A DNA stretch of 60,799 nt. Origin: SVFI01 sp045643145 (GTDB taxonomy: Bacteria; Bacillota; Clostridia; Lachnospirales; Lachnospiraceae). Shown here in pieces: positions 1 to 7,482 of the stretch (its first letter is position 1; each line of letters begins with the position of its first letter). The stretch lies in contig JAZUKG010000143.1 in assembly GCA_045643145.1 (NCBI GenBank), positions 1-60,799 of the forward strand. Direction: 5' to 3'. A model generated the notes under the pieces. That model was not told the origin of the DNA. It worked only from the letters and a program-made list of their open reading frames with translations, and did no database searches. Made by a program: the position numbers and the translations under genes.

Positions 1-164
1 AAACTCTCATGTTTAAATGTTGATCCGATTCAAAATTAACTCTAGCTAATTTTTTAAACCGTTTTACTGTTTTTTTAGGTTTTGTTCTCTGAACAATTCT
101 TATTTAGAATTTTCAGGGTTGCATTGCTGTTTATTTGTCAAAGATCAATTTGTAATGAACTTAA

Positions 165-253
165 CGGAGAAGGAGGGATTTGAACCCTCGCGCCGCTATT
201 AACGACCTACTCCCTTTCCAGGGGAGCCCCTTCAGCCTCTTGGGTACTTCTCC
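165..253 (-). tRNA. tRNA-Ser (anticodon GGA)
   Basis: On the minus strand the sequence folds as a class II tRNA of 89 nt: 7-bp acceptor stem GGAGAAG/CTTCTCC with discriminator G, a T-arm with GGTTCAAAT, a long variable arm, and an anticodon arm CTCCC-CTGGAAA-GGGAG giving anticodon GGA (reads UCC/UCU). The 3' CCA is not encoded. It follows a second tRNA-Ser by about 55 nt and probably shares its promoter. Confidence 0.95.
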
Positions 254-308
254 AAATCAAGCTGAATGTTCGCAATATGATTCATTACCGTACGGGATGT
301 TTCCCGAG

Positions 309-394
309 CGGAGAGGGTGGGATTCGAACCCACGCGCCCTTGCGGACAAACGGTTTTCAAGACCGCCTCGTTATGACCACTTCGATACCTCTCC
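309..394 (-). tRNA. tRNA-Ser (anticodon TGA)
   Basis: Minus-strand class II tRNA of 86 nt: acceptor GGAGAGG/CCTCTCC with discriminator G, T-arm GGTTCGAATC, long variable arm, and anticodon arm GCGGT-CTTGAAA-ACCGT giving anticodon TGA (reads UCA and others of the UCN box). CCA is not encoded. It is the promoter-proximal gene of the two-tRNA unit. Confidence 0.95.
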
Positions 395-422
395 ATCGCG
401 TTTCTTAACTGACGCAAGTGTT

Positions 423-451
423 ATTCTAGCAAAAGACTTCTAAAGTGTCAA
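423..451 (-). promoter_or_regulatory. promoter of the tRNA-Ser pair
   Basis: Minus strand shows a perfect -35 TTGACA (446-451), a 17-nt spacer and -10 TAGAAT (423-428). Expected start of transcription is about 416, some 20 nt upstream of the first tRNA. The near-consensus strength suits a stable-RNA gene. Confidence 0.85.
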
Positions 452-495
452 CAACTTTTTCAAACTTTTTTTAAAAATATTTTTATCCACTTCGT

Positions 496-517
496 AAAGC
501 CTATATATAGGGGCTTT
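496..517 (-). terminator. possible weak terminator after ispD
   Basis: Short inverted repeat AAAGCC/GGCTTT with an AT-rich loop lies 16 nt downstream of the ispD stop. The T-tract on the minus side is poor, with only TTT before ACG, so termination efficiency is doubtful. Confidence 0.3.
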
Positions 518-532
518 TCCACATTTTGGATA

Positions 533-1270
533 CTAATTATCAACATCCAAAAAAGCCTTTGCAATAATCAAATCTTCCGGAGTAGTGATTTTTATATTTT
601 TATAATCACCCTCCACCAATTTCGTTTTTTTATGACACATAGTTTCTACTACCATAGCATCATCTGTAATCAGAATACCTTTTGCCAAAAGATCAGCTTC
701 CTGATCTATCAATTCTGTATATGCACGATATATCAAATCAAAGCTAAAGGTCTGAGGGGTTTGTACTGCCCAGAGTAAATCTCTTTTCAGAGTCTGATCG
801 CTATAACCATTTTCGTCAGCCAGCTTGACAGTATCTTTTACCTTTGTTCCCGTGACACACGCAGAATGTATTTTTGTTTCCTGCACCAAAAGAGAAATCA
901 TGTCTTTTGTCACAAAAGGACGCGCGCCGTCATGAATCAGTACAATATCCGCGCCATCTGATACAGACAACTCGGATATTTTTTTCAAGCCCTCATATAC
1001 TGAGTGATATCTTTCTTTTCCACCGGTAACAACAGCACACACTTTTGTAAAGCCATATTTATCAACAATTTCCCGCTGACAATACTCCACCTGGTCTGCA
1101 CCGGTTACTAATACTACTCCGTCCACGACACTATCTTCAAAAGCCTTTAGAGCATAGTAAAGTATCGGTTTATCCTGAAGCAGTAAATATTGTTTCGCCG
1201 TATCACTGTTCATACGCTTACCCTTACCGGCAGCGAGCACGACAGCATAAATCTTTTTGTTTTGTTCCAT
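533..1270 (-). CDS. ispD: 2-C-methyl-D-erythritol 4-phosphate cytidylyltransferase
   Basis: Third step of the MEP isoprenoid pathway: transfers CMP from CTP to MEP in the cytosol. The 245-residue protein has the nucleotidyltransferase start AAGKGKRM (about residues 13-20), which contacts the CTP phosphates, the signature VLIHDGARPFV (about 124-134) and a C-terminal TTPEDL motif. Length is normal for IspD. It is the last gene of the operon and starts one base after the tsaD stop, so it is very likely translationally coupled. TarI-type CTP:ribitol-phosphate transferases share the fold and are the main alternative. Confidence 0.92.
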   Translation of the reverse strand: MEQNKKIYAVVLAAGKGKRMNSDTAKQYLLLQDKPILYYALKAFEDSVVDGVVLVTGADQVEYCQREIVDKYGFTKVCAVVTGGKERYHSVYEGLKKISELSVSDGADIVLIHDGARPFVTKDMISLLVQETKIHSACVTGTKVKDTVKLADENGYSDQTLKRDLLWAVQTPQTFSFDLIYRAYTELIDQEADLLAKGILITDDAMVVETMCHKKTKLVEGDYKNIKITTPEDLIIAKAFLDVDN

Positions 1271-1271
1271 C

Positions 1272-2309
1272 TTATCGTTCCCCTAACTTAAGATTCGGTA
1301 CTGCATTCAAGTCCCAATCGCTTCGGGTTCCGTTTATATATTCATAATAACCGGCTGCCCCAATCATTGCGGCATTATCCGTACAAAGAATCGGAGACGG
1401 AGAATAAAACTCTACTCCTGCCTTCTGACAAGCCGCCTGCAGCGCTCCGCGAAGCGATGAGTTTGAAGCCACTCCGCCGGCAATTGCCAATTTATCAAAA
1501 CCATATTCCTGTACTGCATGCATTGCATGATCTACCAGTACATCTGTTACTGCTTTTTGGAAAGAAGCTGCTACATCTGCTACCACAATTTCTTCCCCTT
1601 TCATTTCACAGGAATTTAAATAATTGAGAACCGCTGATTTTAAGCCGCTGAAACTAAAGTCATATTCGCTGTCTGCAACCTTTGCCCTCGGGAACTTAAT
1701 AGCTTCCGGATTACCTTCTTTAGATACCTTATCAATTTTAGGACCTCCCGGATAACCCAGCCCAATCGCACGTGCTACCTTGTCAAAAGCTTCTCCTGCA
1801 GCATCATCACAGGTCTTTCCTACAATTTCATATTCTCCGTAATCCTTTACCACAACCAGATGTGTGTGTCCGCCGGAAACCACCAGACAGGCAAACGGAG
1901 GTTTTAATTCTTTATGTTCAATATAATTTGCGCTGATATGCCCTTCTATATGATGAACACCTACGAGCGGTTTTTGGGCAGCAAAAGCCAAGGCCTTCGC
2001 ATGAGCGACTCCTACCAAAAGAGCACCAACAAGTCCCGGTCCGTATGTAACCGCAACTGCTGTCACATCTTCCAGTTTCATTTTGGCTTCTTCCAAGGCC
2101 TGTTCTACTACCTGATTAATCTTTTCAATATGTTTTCTGGAGGCTATTTCCGGTACAACACCTCCATAAAGAGTATGTAAATCAATCTGAGAGGAAATCA
2201 CATTCGATAGAACAGTACGCCCGTTTTTCACAACTGCTGCCGCTGTCTCATCGCATGAACTCTCTATTGCCAGAATATACACATCTTCATTTTCCTGTAT
2301 AGAACTCAT
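1272..2309 (-). CDS. tsaD: tRNA N6-threonylcarbamoyladenosine transferase TsaD
   Basis: Catalytic subunit that moves threonylcarbamoyl from threonylcarbamoyl-AMP to A37 of ANN-decoding tRNAs. The 345-residue ASKHA-fold protein starts with ILAIESSCDETAAAVV, has the metal-binding HxxxH (H120/H124 in VHHIEGHISAN) and the conserved glycine-rich stretches VSGGHTHL and AIAGGVASN. Its partners TsaB and TsaE are encoded a few genes upstream on the same strand, so most of the t6A machinery is co-transcribed. TsaC, which makes the intermediate, is not in the window. Confidence 0.96.
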   Translation of the reverse strand: MSSIQENEDVYILAIESSCDETAAAVVKNGRTVLSNVISSQIDLHTLYGGVVPEIASRKHIEKINQVVEQALEEAKMKLEDVTAVAVTYGPGLVGALLVGVAHAKALAFAAQKPLVGVHHIEGHISANYIEHKELKPPFACLVVSGGHTHLVVVKDYGEYEIVGKTCDDAAGEAFDKVARAIGLGYPGGPKIDKVSKEGNPEAIKFPRAKVADSEYDFSFSGLKSAVLNYLNSCEMKGEEIVVADVAASFQKAVTDVLVDHAMHAVQEYGFDKLAIAGGVASNSSLRGALQAACQKAGVEFYSPSPILCTDNAAMIGAAGYYEYINGTRSDWDLNAVPNLKLGER

Positions 2310-2329
2310 ATGTCTCCTCTTTTTCTCTT

Positions 2330-2926
2330 TTATTCATCCGATTCTTTCACCGGTTTCCATCCGTATATTTTATAATGCTGATTTTCATCTTTACGAAGCA
2401 TAAATACCATATTGGTTTTATAAAGGAGTTCCCCCTGCTTCACGCCGAACATACAATAAAGTCTGGCCCATTCAAAACCATCCTCAGAAAAGGTCTCCAC
2501 ATCCACGCTGGAAGACGGAGTAAAGCTGGCAATGGTTCTGTTATTCTGCCGATAAATATCAATGTCATATTTTAACGAGGTCAGATATACCTCCTCCGTC
2601 TGAGAAGCTACCAGTTCATCGTCATACAGCTCTCGGATTTTACGTCCCAAAGCATCTATCTCTTCTTCGGTATGTTCTTCATTGTAGAAACACTGCGTAA
2701 TTTCACTGAAATACTTCACTACTTCTCTCGGAGTAGACGGATAATTTGTGTCAAGATTACGCAAAAGCACTTCCTGAGAAGCCGTCAACCTCTGAGACTC
2801 ATCTATTATTTCTTCAGGCTGAGGCACATTTCGATTGGACAAATGATAATAGTATCCGACAATCAAAACAATCATCAGACCCACTGCCAGAAAAAACGAA
2901 AATGTTCGATTATTCTTTAATTTCAA
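2330..2926 (-). CDS. small membrane-anchored protein of unknown function
   Basis: 198 residues with a short basic N-terminus, one hydrophobic segment (about 10-27) and a soluble, presumably extracytoplasmic remainder. It may match a Lachnospiraceae family that I recall as DUF6715; this is from memory and uncertain. There is no lipobox cysteine, so the segment acts as an anchor or uncleaved signal. The C-terminal half is rich in beta-like aromatic segments. It lies between RNase Z and tsaD in the same orientation with small gaps, so it rides in the housekeeping operon. No catalytic motif is visible. Confidence 0.75.
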   Translation of the reverse strand: MKLKNNRTFSFFLAVGLMIVLIVGYYYHLSNRNVPQPEEIIDESQRLTASQEVLLRNLDTNYPSTPREVVKYFSEITQCFYNEEHTEEEIDALGRKIRELYDDELVASQTEEVYLTSLKYDIDIYRQNNRTIASFTPSSSVDVETFSEDGFEWARLYCMFGVKQGELLYKTNMVFMLRKDENQHYKIYGWKPVKESDE

Positions 2927-2978
2927 CGGTCTCAGCCCTCCTTTCTGTTTCCTATTTTTACAATCGCATTAATTAATA

Positions 2979-3890
2979 CTATTCTTCTTCAAACATCAGC
3001 TCTACGGTTTCTCCATCCTGTGCTGCCAATGTATTTTCAAAAATGTCGGTTGCTTCCTGAATAAACTGTTTTGGCCACGGAAGCGACGGACTGTAATGTG
3101 TGAGCCAAAGAGCAGACACACCCGCATCCTTGGCAATTTTGGCAGCTTCCCAATAGGTCATATGCTTATGTTCTACTGCTTTTTGCTGCTTTTCTCTTTC
3201 GCCATACATACCTTCACAAATCAAAAGATCCGAATTTTTGGCATTCTCCACTATGGATTTTGTGGGTCTGGTATCAGTTACATAGGTCAGTTTAAGACCC
3301 TTCCTCGCCTCTCCCATTACCATAGACGGGACATATTCTTTTCCTTCATATTCGACAGTATTGCCTTTTTGAAGCGGATTCCAAAGCTGAACAGGCAGCC
3401 CCAAAGCTTTTGCTTTATCCACCTGAAACTTTCCGAGTCTTTCTACAATCATGGTATAACCGTAGCAGACCACATTGTGATTGACACGAAATGCTCGCAG
3501 TTTGAAATCTCCCATGTCAATTTCTTCTTCCGGGCTATTCAGTTCATGAAAACGAATTTCAAACGGAAGCTCCGGTGCAATAACCATAAGCGCTTTTACA
3601 ACGCGTTCCAGTCCCTTGGGCCCTATCATAAGCAGCGGCTCTGTACGCTCTGCATTACCCATAGTAAGCAAAAGTCCCGGCAGACCGCTGATATGATCCG
3701 CGTGATAATGCGTAAAACAGATTACATCAATCGGTTTGGCACTCCAACCTTTGGCCTTCATGGCAATCTGCGTACCTTCACCGCAATCAATCAATATACT
3801 TTTCCCCTGATATCTGGCCATCATCGAGGTCAAATATCGATATGGAAGCGGCATCATTCCACCGGTTCCCAGTAAACAAACATCTATCAT
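2979..3890 (-). CDS. rnz: ribonuclease Z-family metallo-beta-lactamase-fold nuclease
   Basis: Likely tRNA 3'-processing endonuclease, cutting after the discriminator. This matters here because the two tRNA-Ser genes in the window lack an encoded CCA. The 303-residue protein has the metal motif THYHADHISG (H61, H63, D65, H66), a VNHNV histidine near residue 139, the YVTDTRP aspartate near 229 and the terminal THYSP histidine near 266. The flexible-arm region is shorter and different from Bacillus RNase Z, so another MBL-fold RNase or phosphodiesterase role is possible. It sits 13 nt downstream of the rimI stop. Confidence 0.8.
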   Translation of the reverse strand: MIDVCLLGTGGMMPLPYRYLTSMMARYQGKSILIDCGEGTQIAMKAKGWSAKPIDVICFTHYHADHISGLPGLLLTMGNAERTEPLLMIGPKGLERVVKALMVIAPELPFEIRFHELNSPEEEIDMGDFKLRAFRVNHNVVCYGYTMIVERLGKFQVDKAKALGLPVQLWNPLQKGNTVEYEGKEYVPSMVMGEARKGLKLTYVTDTRPTKSIVENAKNSDLLICEGMYGEREKQQKAVEHKHMTYWEAAKIAKDAGVSALWLTHYSPSLPWPKQFIQEATDIFENTLAAQDGETVELMFEEE

Positions 3891-3903
3891 ATTACTATAT
3901 TAC

Positions 3904-4347
3904 CTATCTTTTCCACATAATCAGTGCATCCTCTGTCGGGAACTGATAAAACCCCTTTCGAACACCTTCACTGACAAATCCCTGCTTTTCGTATAGTCTG
4001 ATTGCAGGCATATTACTGCTACGCACTTCCAATGTATACATACATATTCCGCGCTCTTTCCCTATCTCAAATACCTTGGTCAGTATTTGCGATGCAATAT
4101 GGCATCTTCTATAGTCAGGAGCAACCGCCACCTGATTGATATCTCCTTCATCAAAGACCTGATACAGTCCCATATAGCCGGCTACGCACTGCGCATCCTG
4201 ATCATAAGCCACTACATAAAGTGCCTTATCATCCTCACAGACTTTTTCCAAATCCTCTTTTGTCCACGGCTGCGAAAAGGAAATGCATTCTATTTCATGC
4301 ACCATCGGCACATCTTCTTTTTTCATAATTCTGCATACAATCTGCAT
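3904..4347 (-). CDS. rimI: ribosomal protein S18 alanine N-acetyltransferase
   Basis: GNAT-fold N-acetyltransferase of 147 residues, expected to acetylate the N-terminal alanine of ribosomal protein S18 using acetyl-CoA. Visible motifs are the central INQVAVAPDYRRCHIASQIL, whose RRxxIAS segment is a variant of the acetyl-CoA pyrophosphate loop, and LEVRSSNMPAIRLYEKQGF near the C-terminus, typical of RimI. It starts one base after the tsaB stop, the usual tsaB-rimI-tsaD association. The substrate is inferred from family and neighbourhood; RimI-like proteins can have other targets. Confidence 0.9.
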   Translation of the reverse strand: MQIVCRIMKKEDVPMVHEIECISFSQPWTKEDLEKVCEDDKALYVVAYDQDAQCVAGYMGLYQVFDEGDINQVAVAPDYRRCHIASQILTKVFEIGKERGICMYTLEVRSSNMPAIRLYEKQGFVSEGVRKGFYQFPTEDALIMWKR

Positions 4348-4348
4348 G

Positions 4349-5068
4349 CTATGACTCCTCTTTTTGCCCCTGTTTTTCCATACGTTCTCTTTCTGCCTGA
4401 GAAAGACGCAGATATTCCGGTTTATGTTCCTTTGCAGTTACATATTCACCTTTTTTAAACATATCTGCTGCAAGCACAGCAAGAGCCGACGCATTTTGTC
4501 TATTTAAATGAGCCGGTGCAAAATAATAAGGTATGGTTACCTTTTCTTCTATTTGTTCTTTATATACAGGCACACCGTCTCCTAAAAATACAACCGGTGC
4601 ATCTAATGTATTGACATATTCTATGATTTCATCCACAGAAATCGCTCTTTGAGAAAGAAGAGTTTGAAACTCTCTTTCCTGCCCGAATGCATATACACCT
4701 GTGTATACCTGACTACGTCTGGCATCCATCATCGGACAGATAATCGCCTTGGAATCATAAAGCTGAAAAGCAAGAGCATCCAAAGTCGGCACTTCCACAA
4801 TCGGTTTATCCAGTGACTGAGCCAGACCCTTTGCTGTCGCACTTCCGATACGAAGTCCGGTAAAAGAACCAGGCCCTTTTGATATCGCGATCGCATCCAA
4901 ACCGGACAGGTCAAACTCTGTCATTTTTACCAGTTCTGCCAGCATAGGCAAAAGTGTCTGTGAATGTGTTTTTTTATAATTCACGCTATACTGCGCCAAG
5001 ATAATATCATCTTGTAAAATCGCTACGGAAGCCACAAGCCCCGAGCTGTCAATTGCTGCTATTTTCAT
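4349..5068 (-). CDS. tsaB: tRNA threonylcarbamoyladenosine biosynthesis protein TsaB
   Basis: Scaffold partner of TsaD in the t6A transferase complex. The 239-residue ASKHA protein has an N-terminal IAAIDSSGLVASVA phosphate-1-like motif and the family hallmark ISKGPGSFTGLRIGSATAKGLAQ (about 62-84). It lacks the TsaD metal histidines, as expected for the non-catalytic paralogue. It is encoded between tsaE (8-nt gap) and rimI (1-nt gap). Confidence 0.95.
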   Translation of the reverse strand: MKIAAIDSSGLVASVAILQDDIILAQYSVNYKKTHSQTLLPMLAELVKMTEFDLSGLDAIAISKGPGSFTGLRIGSATAKGLAQSLDKPIVEVPTLDALAFQLYDSKAIICPMMDARRSQVYTGVYAFGQEREFQTLLSQRAISVDEIIEYVNTLDAPVVFLGDGVPVYKEQIEEKVTIPYYFAPAHLNRQNASALAVLAADMFKKGEYVTAKEHKPEYLRLSQAERERMEKQGQKEES

Positions 5069-5076
5069 AAAACATC

Positions 5077-5526
5077 CTAGCTTTCTTTGATTTCAATTTT
5101 TCGATAAGAAAAACCTTTTGACAAATCCTTTTCAATCGTAATCCACATCGTTTCCTTTGGCATGAGTTCTTCGATCAGGTTTGCCCATTCTACAAGGCTG
5201 ACACCCTGTCCGTAGAAATAATCTTCATATCCGATTTCATCCATTTCCTCCGGATCACCGATTCGATATACATCAAAATGGTATAAAGGCATACGTCCTT
5301 CTTCATAAATCTGCACGATCGTAAAAGTCGGACTGTTAACAGACTCCTCAATACCCAGACCTTTTGCAAAGCCTTTTACAAAGACGGTTTTTCCCACGCC
5401 AAGATCACCGAGCAGTGCAATCACCTGTCCCGGCTTTACTTCCATACCAATTTGTTTTCCTATTTCATAGGTCTGTTTTTCATCTAAACTGTCATAACTG
5501 CCACATTTCATTGTAACATATCTCAT
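5077..5526 (-). CDS. tsaE: tRNA threonylcarbamoyladenosine biosynthesis ATPase TsaE
   Basis: P-loop ATPase that resets the TsaBD complex during t6A synthesis. The 149-residue protein has Walker A GDLGVGKT (residues 40-47), the NSPTF switch-like motif and FDVYRIGDPEEM with VSLVEW near the C-terminus, all typical of TsaE. The start shown leaves little room for a ribosome binding site; an alternative ATG five codons further in has none better. Confidence 0.95.
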   Translation of the reverse strand: MRYVTMKCGSYDSLDEKQTYEIGKQIGMEVKPGQVIALLGDLGVGKTVFVKGFAKGLGIEESVNSPTFTIVQIYEEGRMPLYHFDVYRIGDPEEMDEIGYEDYFYGQGVSLVEWANLIEELMPKETMWITIEKDLSKGFSYRKIEIKES

Positions 5527-5539
5527 CCTTTTCGTATAG

Positions 5540-6112
5540 TTATTGCTTAATCTTAACCTTCTTTGGATCCATGTATCTGCAGATTAACTGAATCACCAAA
5601 ACGGTGTCTTCTTTTAAGTCAGCTCTCGGGAAAACACAGGCGTTCACCTTGGAAGTATACACAATCAAACTTTTGCCGGTTGCTACAGCCTGATACATAT
5701 TATCCCACTTTTGCATCTCCATGCTTTCTCCCTGAGAAACATAGATTCCTTCCTCAGTAAATGCATAATGAAGCGGACGTTTAAATGCCTCATTGTTCAG
5801 TGCCTGTCTCTTGGCACTCAAGAATAAGTTCCACGGTAAATATCCTATAATAAATAAACCTGCTAAAAGGTAGATAAATCCATTTCCGTTAAAGAAAAAG
5901 ATGATACACATACAGCCTAAAATAGTGGCTACCAGTCCCTGAAAACCGGAATAGGTATGTCTGAGCATATAATCATACAGAACCTTTGTATTCATATGAA
6001 CATCAAACTCATACAAAACCTTTGCCGGGTCTAATACAACCGGTTCTTTTTCTTCTGTCTGCGTTCCATCCAGTACTTCTTTGTTTTCTTCCAAAATCAA
6101 TTCCTCCATCAA
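5540..6112 (-). CDS. YcxB-like membrane protein
   Basis: 190 residues: an acidic cytosolic N-terminus of about 55 residues, two closely spaced transmembrane helices (about 60-100) and a C-terminal soluble domain with the pattern FTEEGIYVSQGESMEMQKW, which recalls the YcxB C-terminal (PH-like) domain. Function is unknown. It is the first gene of the t6A/ispD operon, 13 nt upstream of tsaE. A start three bases downstream (second Met) is equally possible. Confidence 0.75.
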   Translation of the reverse strand: MMEELILEENKEVLDGTQTEEKEPVVLDPAKVLYEFDVHMNTKVLYDYMLRHTYSGFQGLVATILGCMCIIFFFNGNGFIYLLAGLFIIGYLPWNLFLSAKRQALNNEAFKRPLHYAFTEEGIYVSQGESMEMQKWDNMYQAVATGKSLIVYTSKVNACVFPRADLKEDTVLVIQLICRYMDPKKVKIKQ

Positions 6113-6136
6113 AGCTTTCTATCCCACATGTATCAT

Positions 6137-6142
6137 ATTATA
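6137..6142 (-). promoter_or_regulatory. candidate -10 box of the YcxB-tsaEB-rimI-rnz-tsaD-ispD operon
   Basis: Minus-strand TATAAT lies about 25 nt upstream of the first gene. No good -35 is found at 16-18 nt; a TTGCAC is present but only 12 nt away. Placed only because it is the sole strong -10 in the short intergenic space after the preceding terminator. Confidence 0.4.
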
Positions 6143-6162
6143 GTCACTAAAAAAGTGCAATA

Positions 6163-6192
6163 AAAAGAATTGCCCCTAAGGGCAATTCTTTT
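6163..6192 (-). terminator. intrinsic terminator of the ABC exporter operon
   Basis: Perfect 13-bp stem (6163-6175 with 6180-6192) and loop CTAA, followed on the minus strand by a T-rich tract. It lies 48 nt downstream of the permease stop. Symmetry means it could also stop plus-strand transcription. Confidence 0.9.
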
Positions 6193-6239
6193 AAGAAATA
6201 TATAAAACCTTCTACACATTTGGTTGATACGAACATGTT

Positions 6240-7481
6240 TTATTCATGTCTGAGTGCCTCAATCGGGCTAAGCTTTGCTGCCTTCTTGGCCGGATAGATA
6301 CCAAAGAACATACCGATACCGGATGAAAACAGTGTGGTAAAGATAATTGTAAATGCAGATAACGAAGCTTTGAAGCCCATAAGTCCGCACACCAATTTTG
6401 CACCGGCGACACCTAATATAATACCGATTACACCACCGATTAAAGTAATAATCGCTGCCTCAAACAAGAACTGTGTCATAATCGAACCGGTTCTGGCTCC
6501 CAGCGACTTTCGTATACCGATTTCTCTGGTACGCTCTGTAACCGATACCAGCATAATATTCATAACACCGATACCACCTACCAAAAGCGAAATCGCAGCA
6601 ACAAATACGACAAACACTGTAATATAGCCTACAATCTGCGTAATCTGTCCCATCTGATCGTTAAAGTCCTGCATACGAATGGCATCAGATGTAGCCGGTA
6701 CATGAAATCTTTTCTTGAGCGCTGACATAATTTCTTTTGCACAATCAGATGCATACTGAGGGCCGTCTGTAAATACATAAAACAGGTTAAAGCTCTCTAA
6801 GTCATACCCAAAGTAACTGAGCGCTGTCAGCGGAAGTTCCATTTCTACTTCATCAAAATACATAAACAATCCGGATAATGCACTTTTGGATGCATTGTCT
6901 TTTCGAATACCGATGACAGTCCACTCCGCAGTCATACCGTAAATATCCGTTTCAAAGGTATTGCCAATCGCATCTGTTGTACCAAACATGGCAATCGCAC
7001 TGCTTTCACGGATAATGCAGACTCTGGCCCCCGCCTGGTAGTCTGCCTCATTAAAATAGCGACCCTTCACAATCGGTTCCTGGTACAGGTACTGAATCGC
7101 CGGTCTGCCGGCATACATGTATCCTTCAAACTGACCTTTTTGACTAATCGCCGTTGCATTAAACTGATAGTTTGGGCTGGCTCCCTTTACATGAGGAATG
7201 TTTTCTTCAATAAACTGAAAATCTTCTTCTTTGAACTCGACCTCAACATCCTCTTCGGTGGATGCATCTCCCATATAGCCGGGCGTATAGAATGCCAGCT
7301 GTCCTCCGGCAAGACTATTCAATTGATCTGTAACCTCTGATGAAACTCCGTTACCAATCGAAATAACCATGATAACCGAGGATATACCAATAATGATACC
7401 GAGCATGGTCAGAATTGATCTACCCTTGTTGCACCGGATATTCATCAGAGCCATTTTAATATATTCCAAATACTGTGTCAT
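6240..7481 (-). CDS. MacB-type ABC transporter permease
   Basis: 413-residue permease of the MacB/FtsX/LolC fold: one N-terminal helix (about 20-42), a large extracytoplasmic MacB core domain (about 45-260) and three C-terminal helices (about 285-400). Motifs include RTREIGIRKSLGAR just before helix 3 and the terminal YPAKKAAKLSPIEALRHE, both hallmark cytoplasmic coupling segments. It is encoded one base after the adaptor stop and works with the ATPase and HlyD-like adaptor as a tripartite mechanotransmission exporter, commonly for peptides or antibiotics in Firmicutes. The substrate is unknown. Confidence 0.93.
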   Translation of the reverse strand: MTQYLEYIKMALMNIRCNKGRSILTMLGIIIGISSVIMVISIGNGVSSEVTDQLNSLAGGQLAFYTPGYMGDASTEEDVEVEFKEEDFQFIEENIPHVKGASPNYQFNATAISQKGQFEGYMYAGRPAIQYLYQEPIVKGRYFNEADYQAGARVCIIRESSAIAMFGTTDAIGNTFETDIYGMTAEWTVIGIRKDNASKSALSGLFMYFDEVEMELPLTALSYFGYDLESFNLFYVFTDGPQYASDCAKEIMSALKKRFHVPATSDAIRMQDFNDQMGQITQIVGYITVFVVFVAAISLLVGGIGVMNIMLVSVTERTREIGIRKSLGARTGSIMTQFLFEAAIITLIGGVIGIILGVAGAKLVCGLMGFKASLSAFTIIFTTLFSSGIGMFFGIYPAKKAAKLSPIEALRHE

Positions 7482-7482
7482 A

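Noticed and set aside
180..443. Reading frame across both tRNA-Ser genes
   Set aside because: It overlaps two clear tRNA genes and their promoter; coding is implausible.
3096..3875. Long plus-strand reading frame (259 codons) opposite the RNase Z gene
   Set aside because: It is fully antisense to a well-supported gene, has no ribosome site and reads as Cys/His/Phe-rich shadow sequence.
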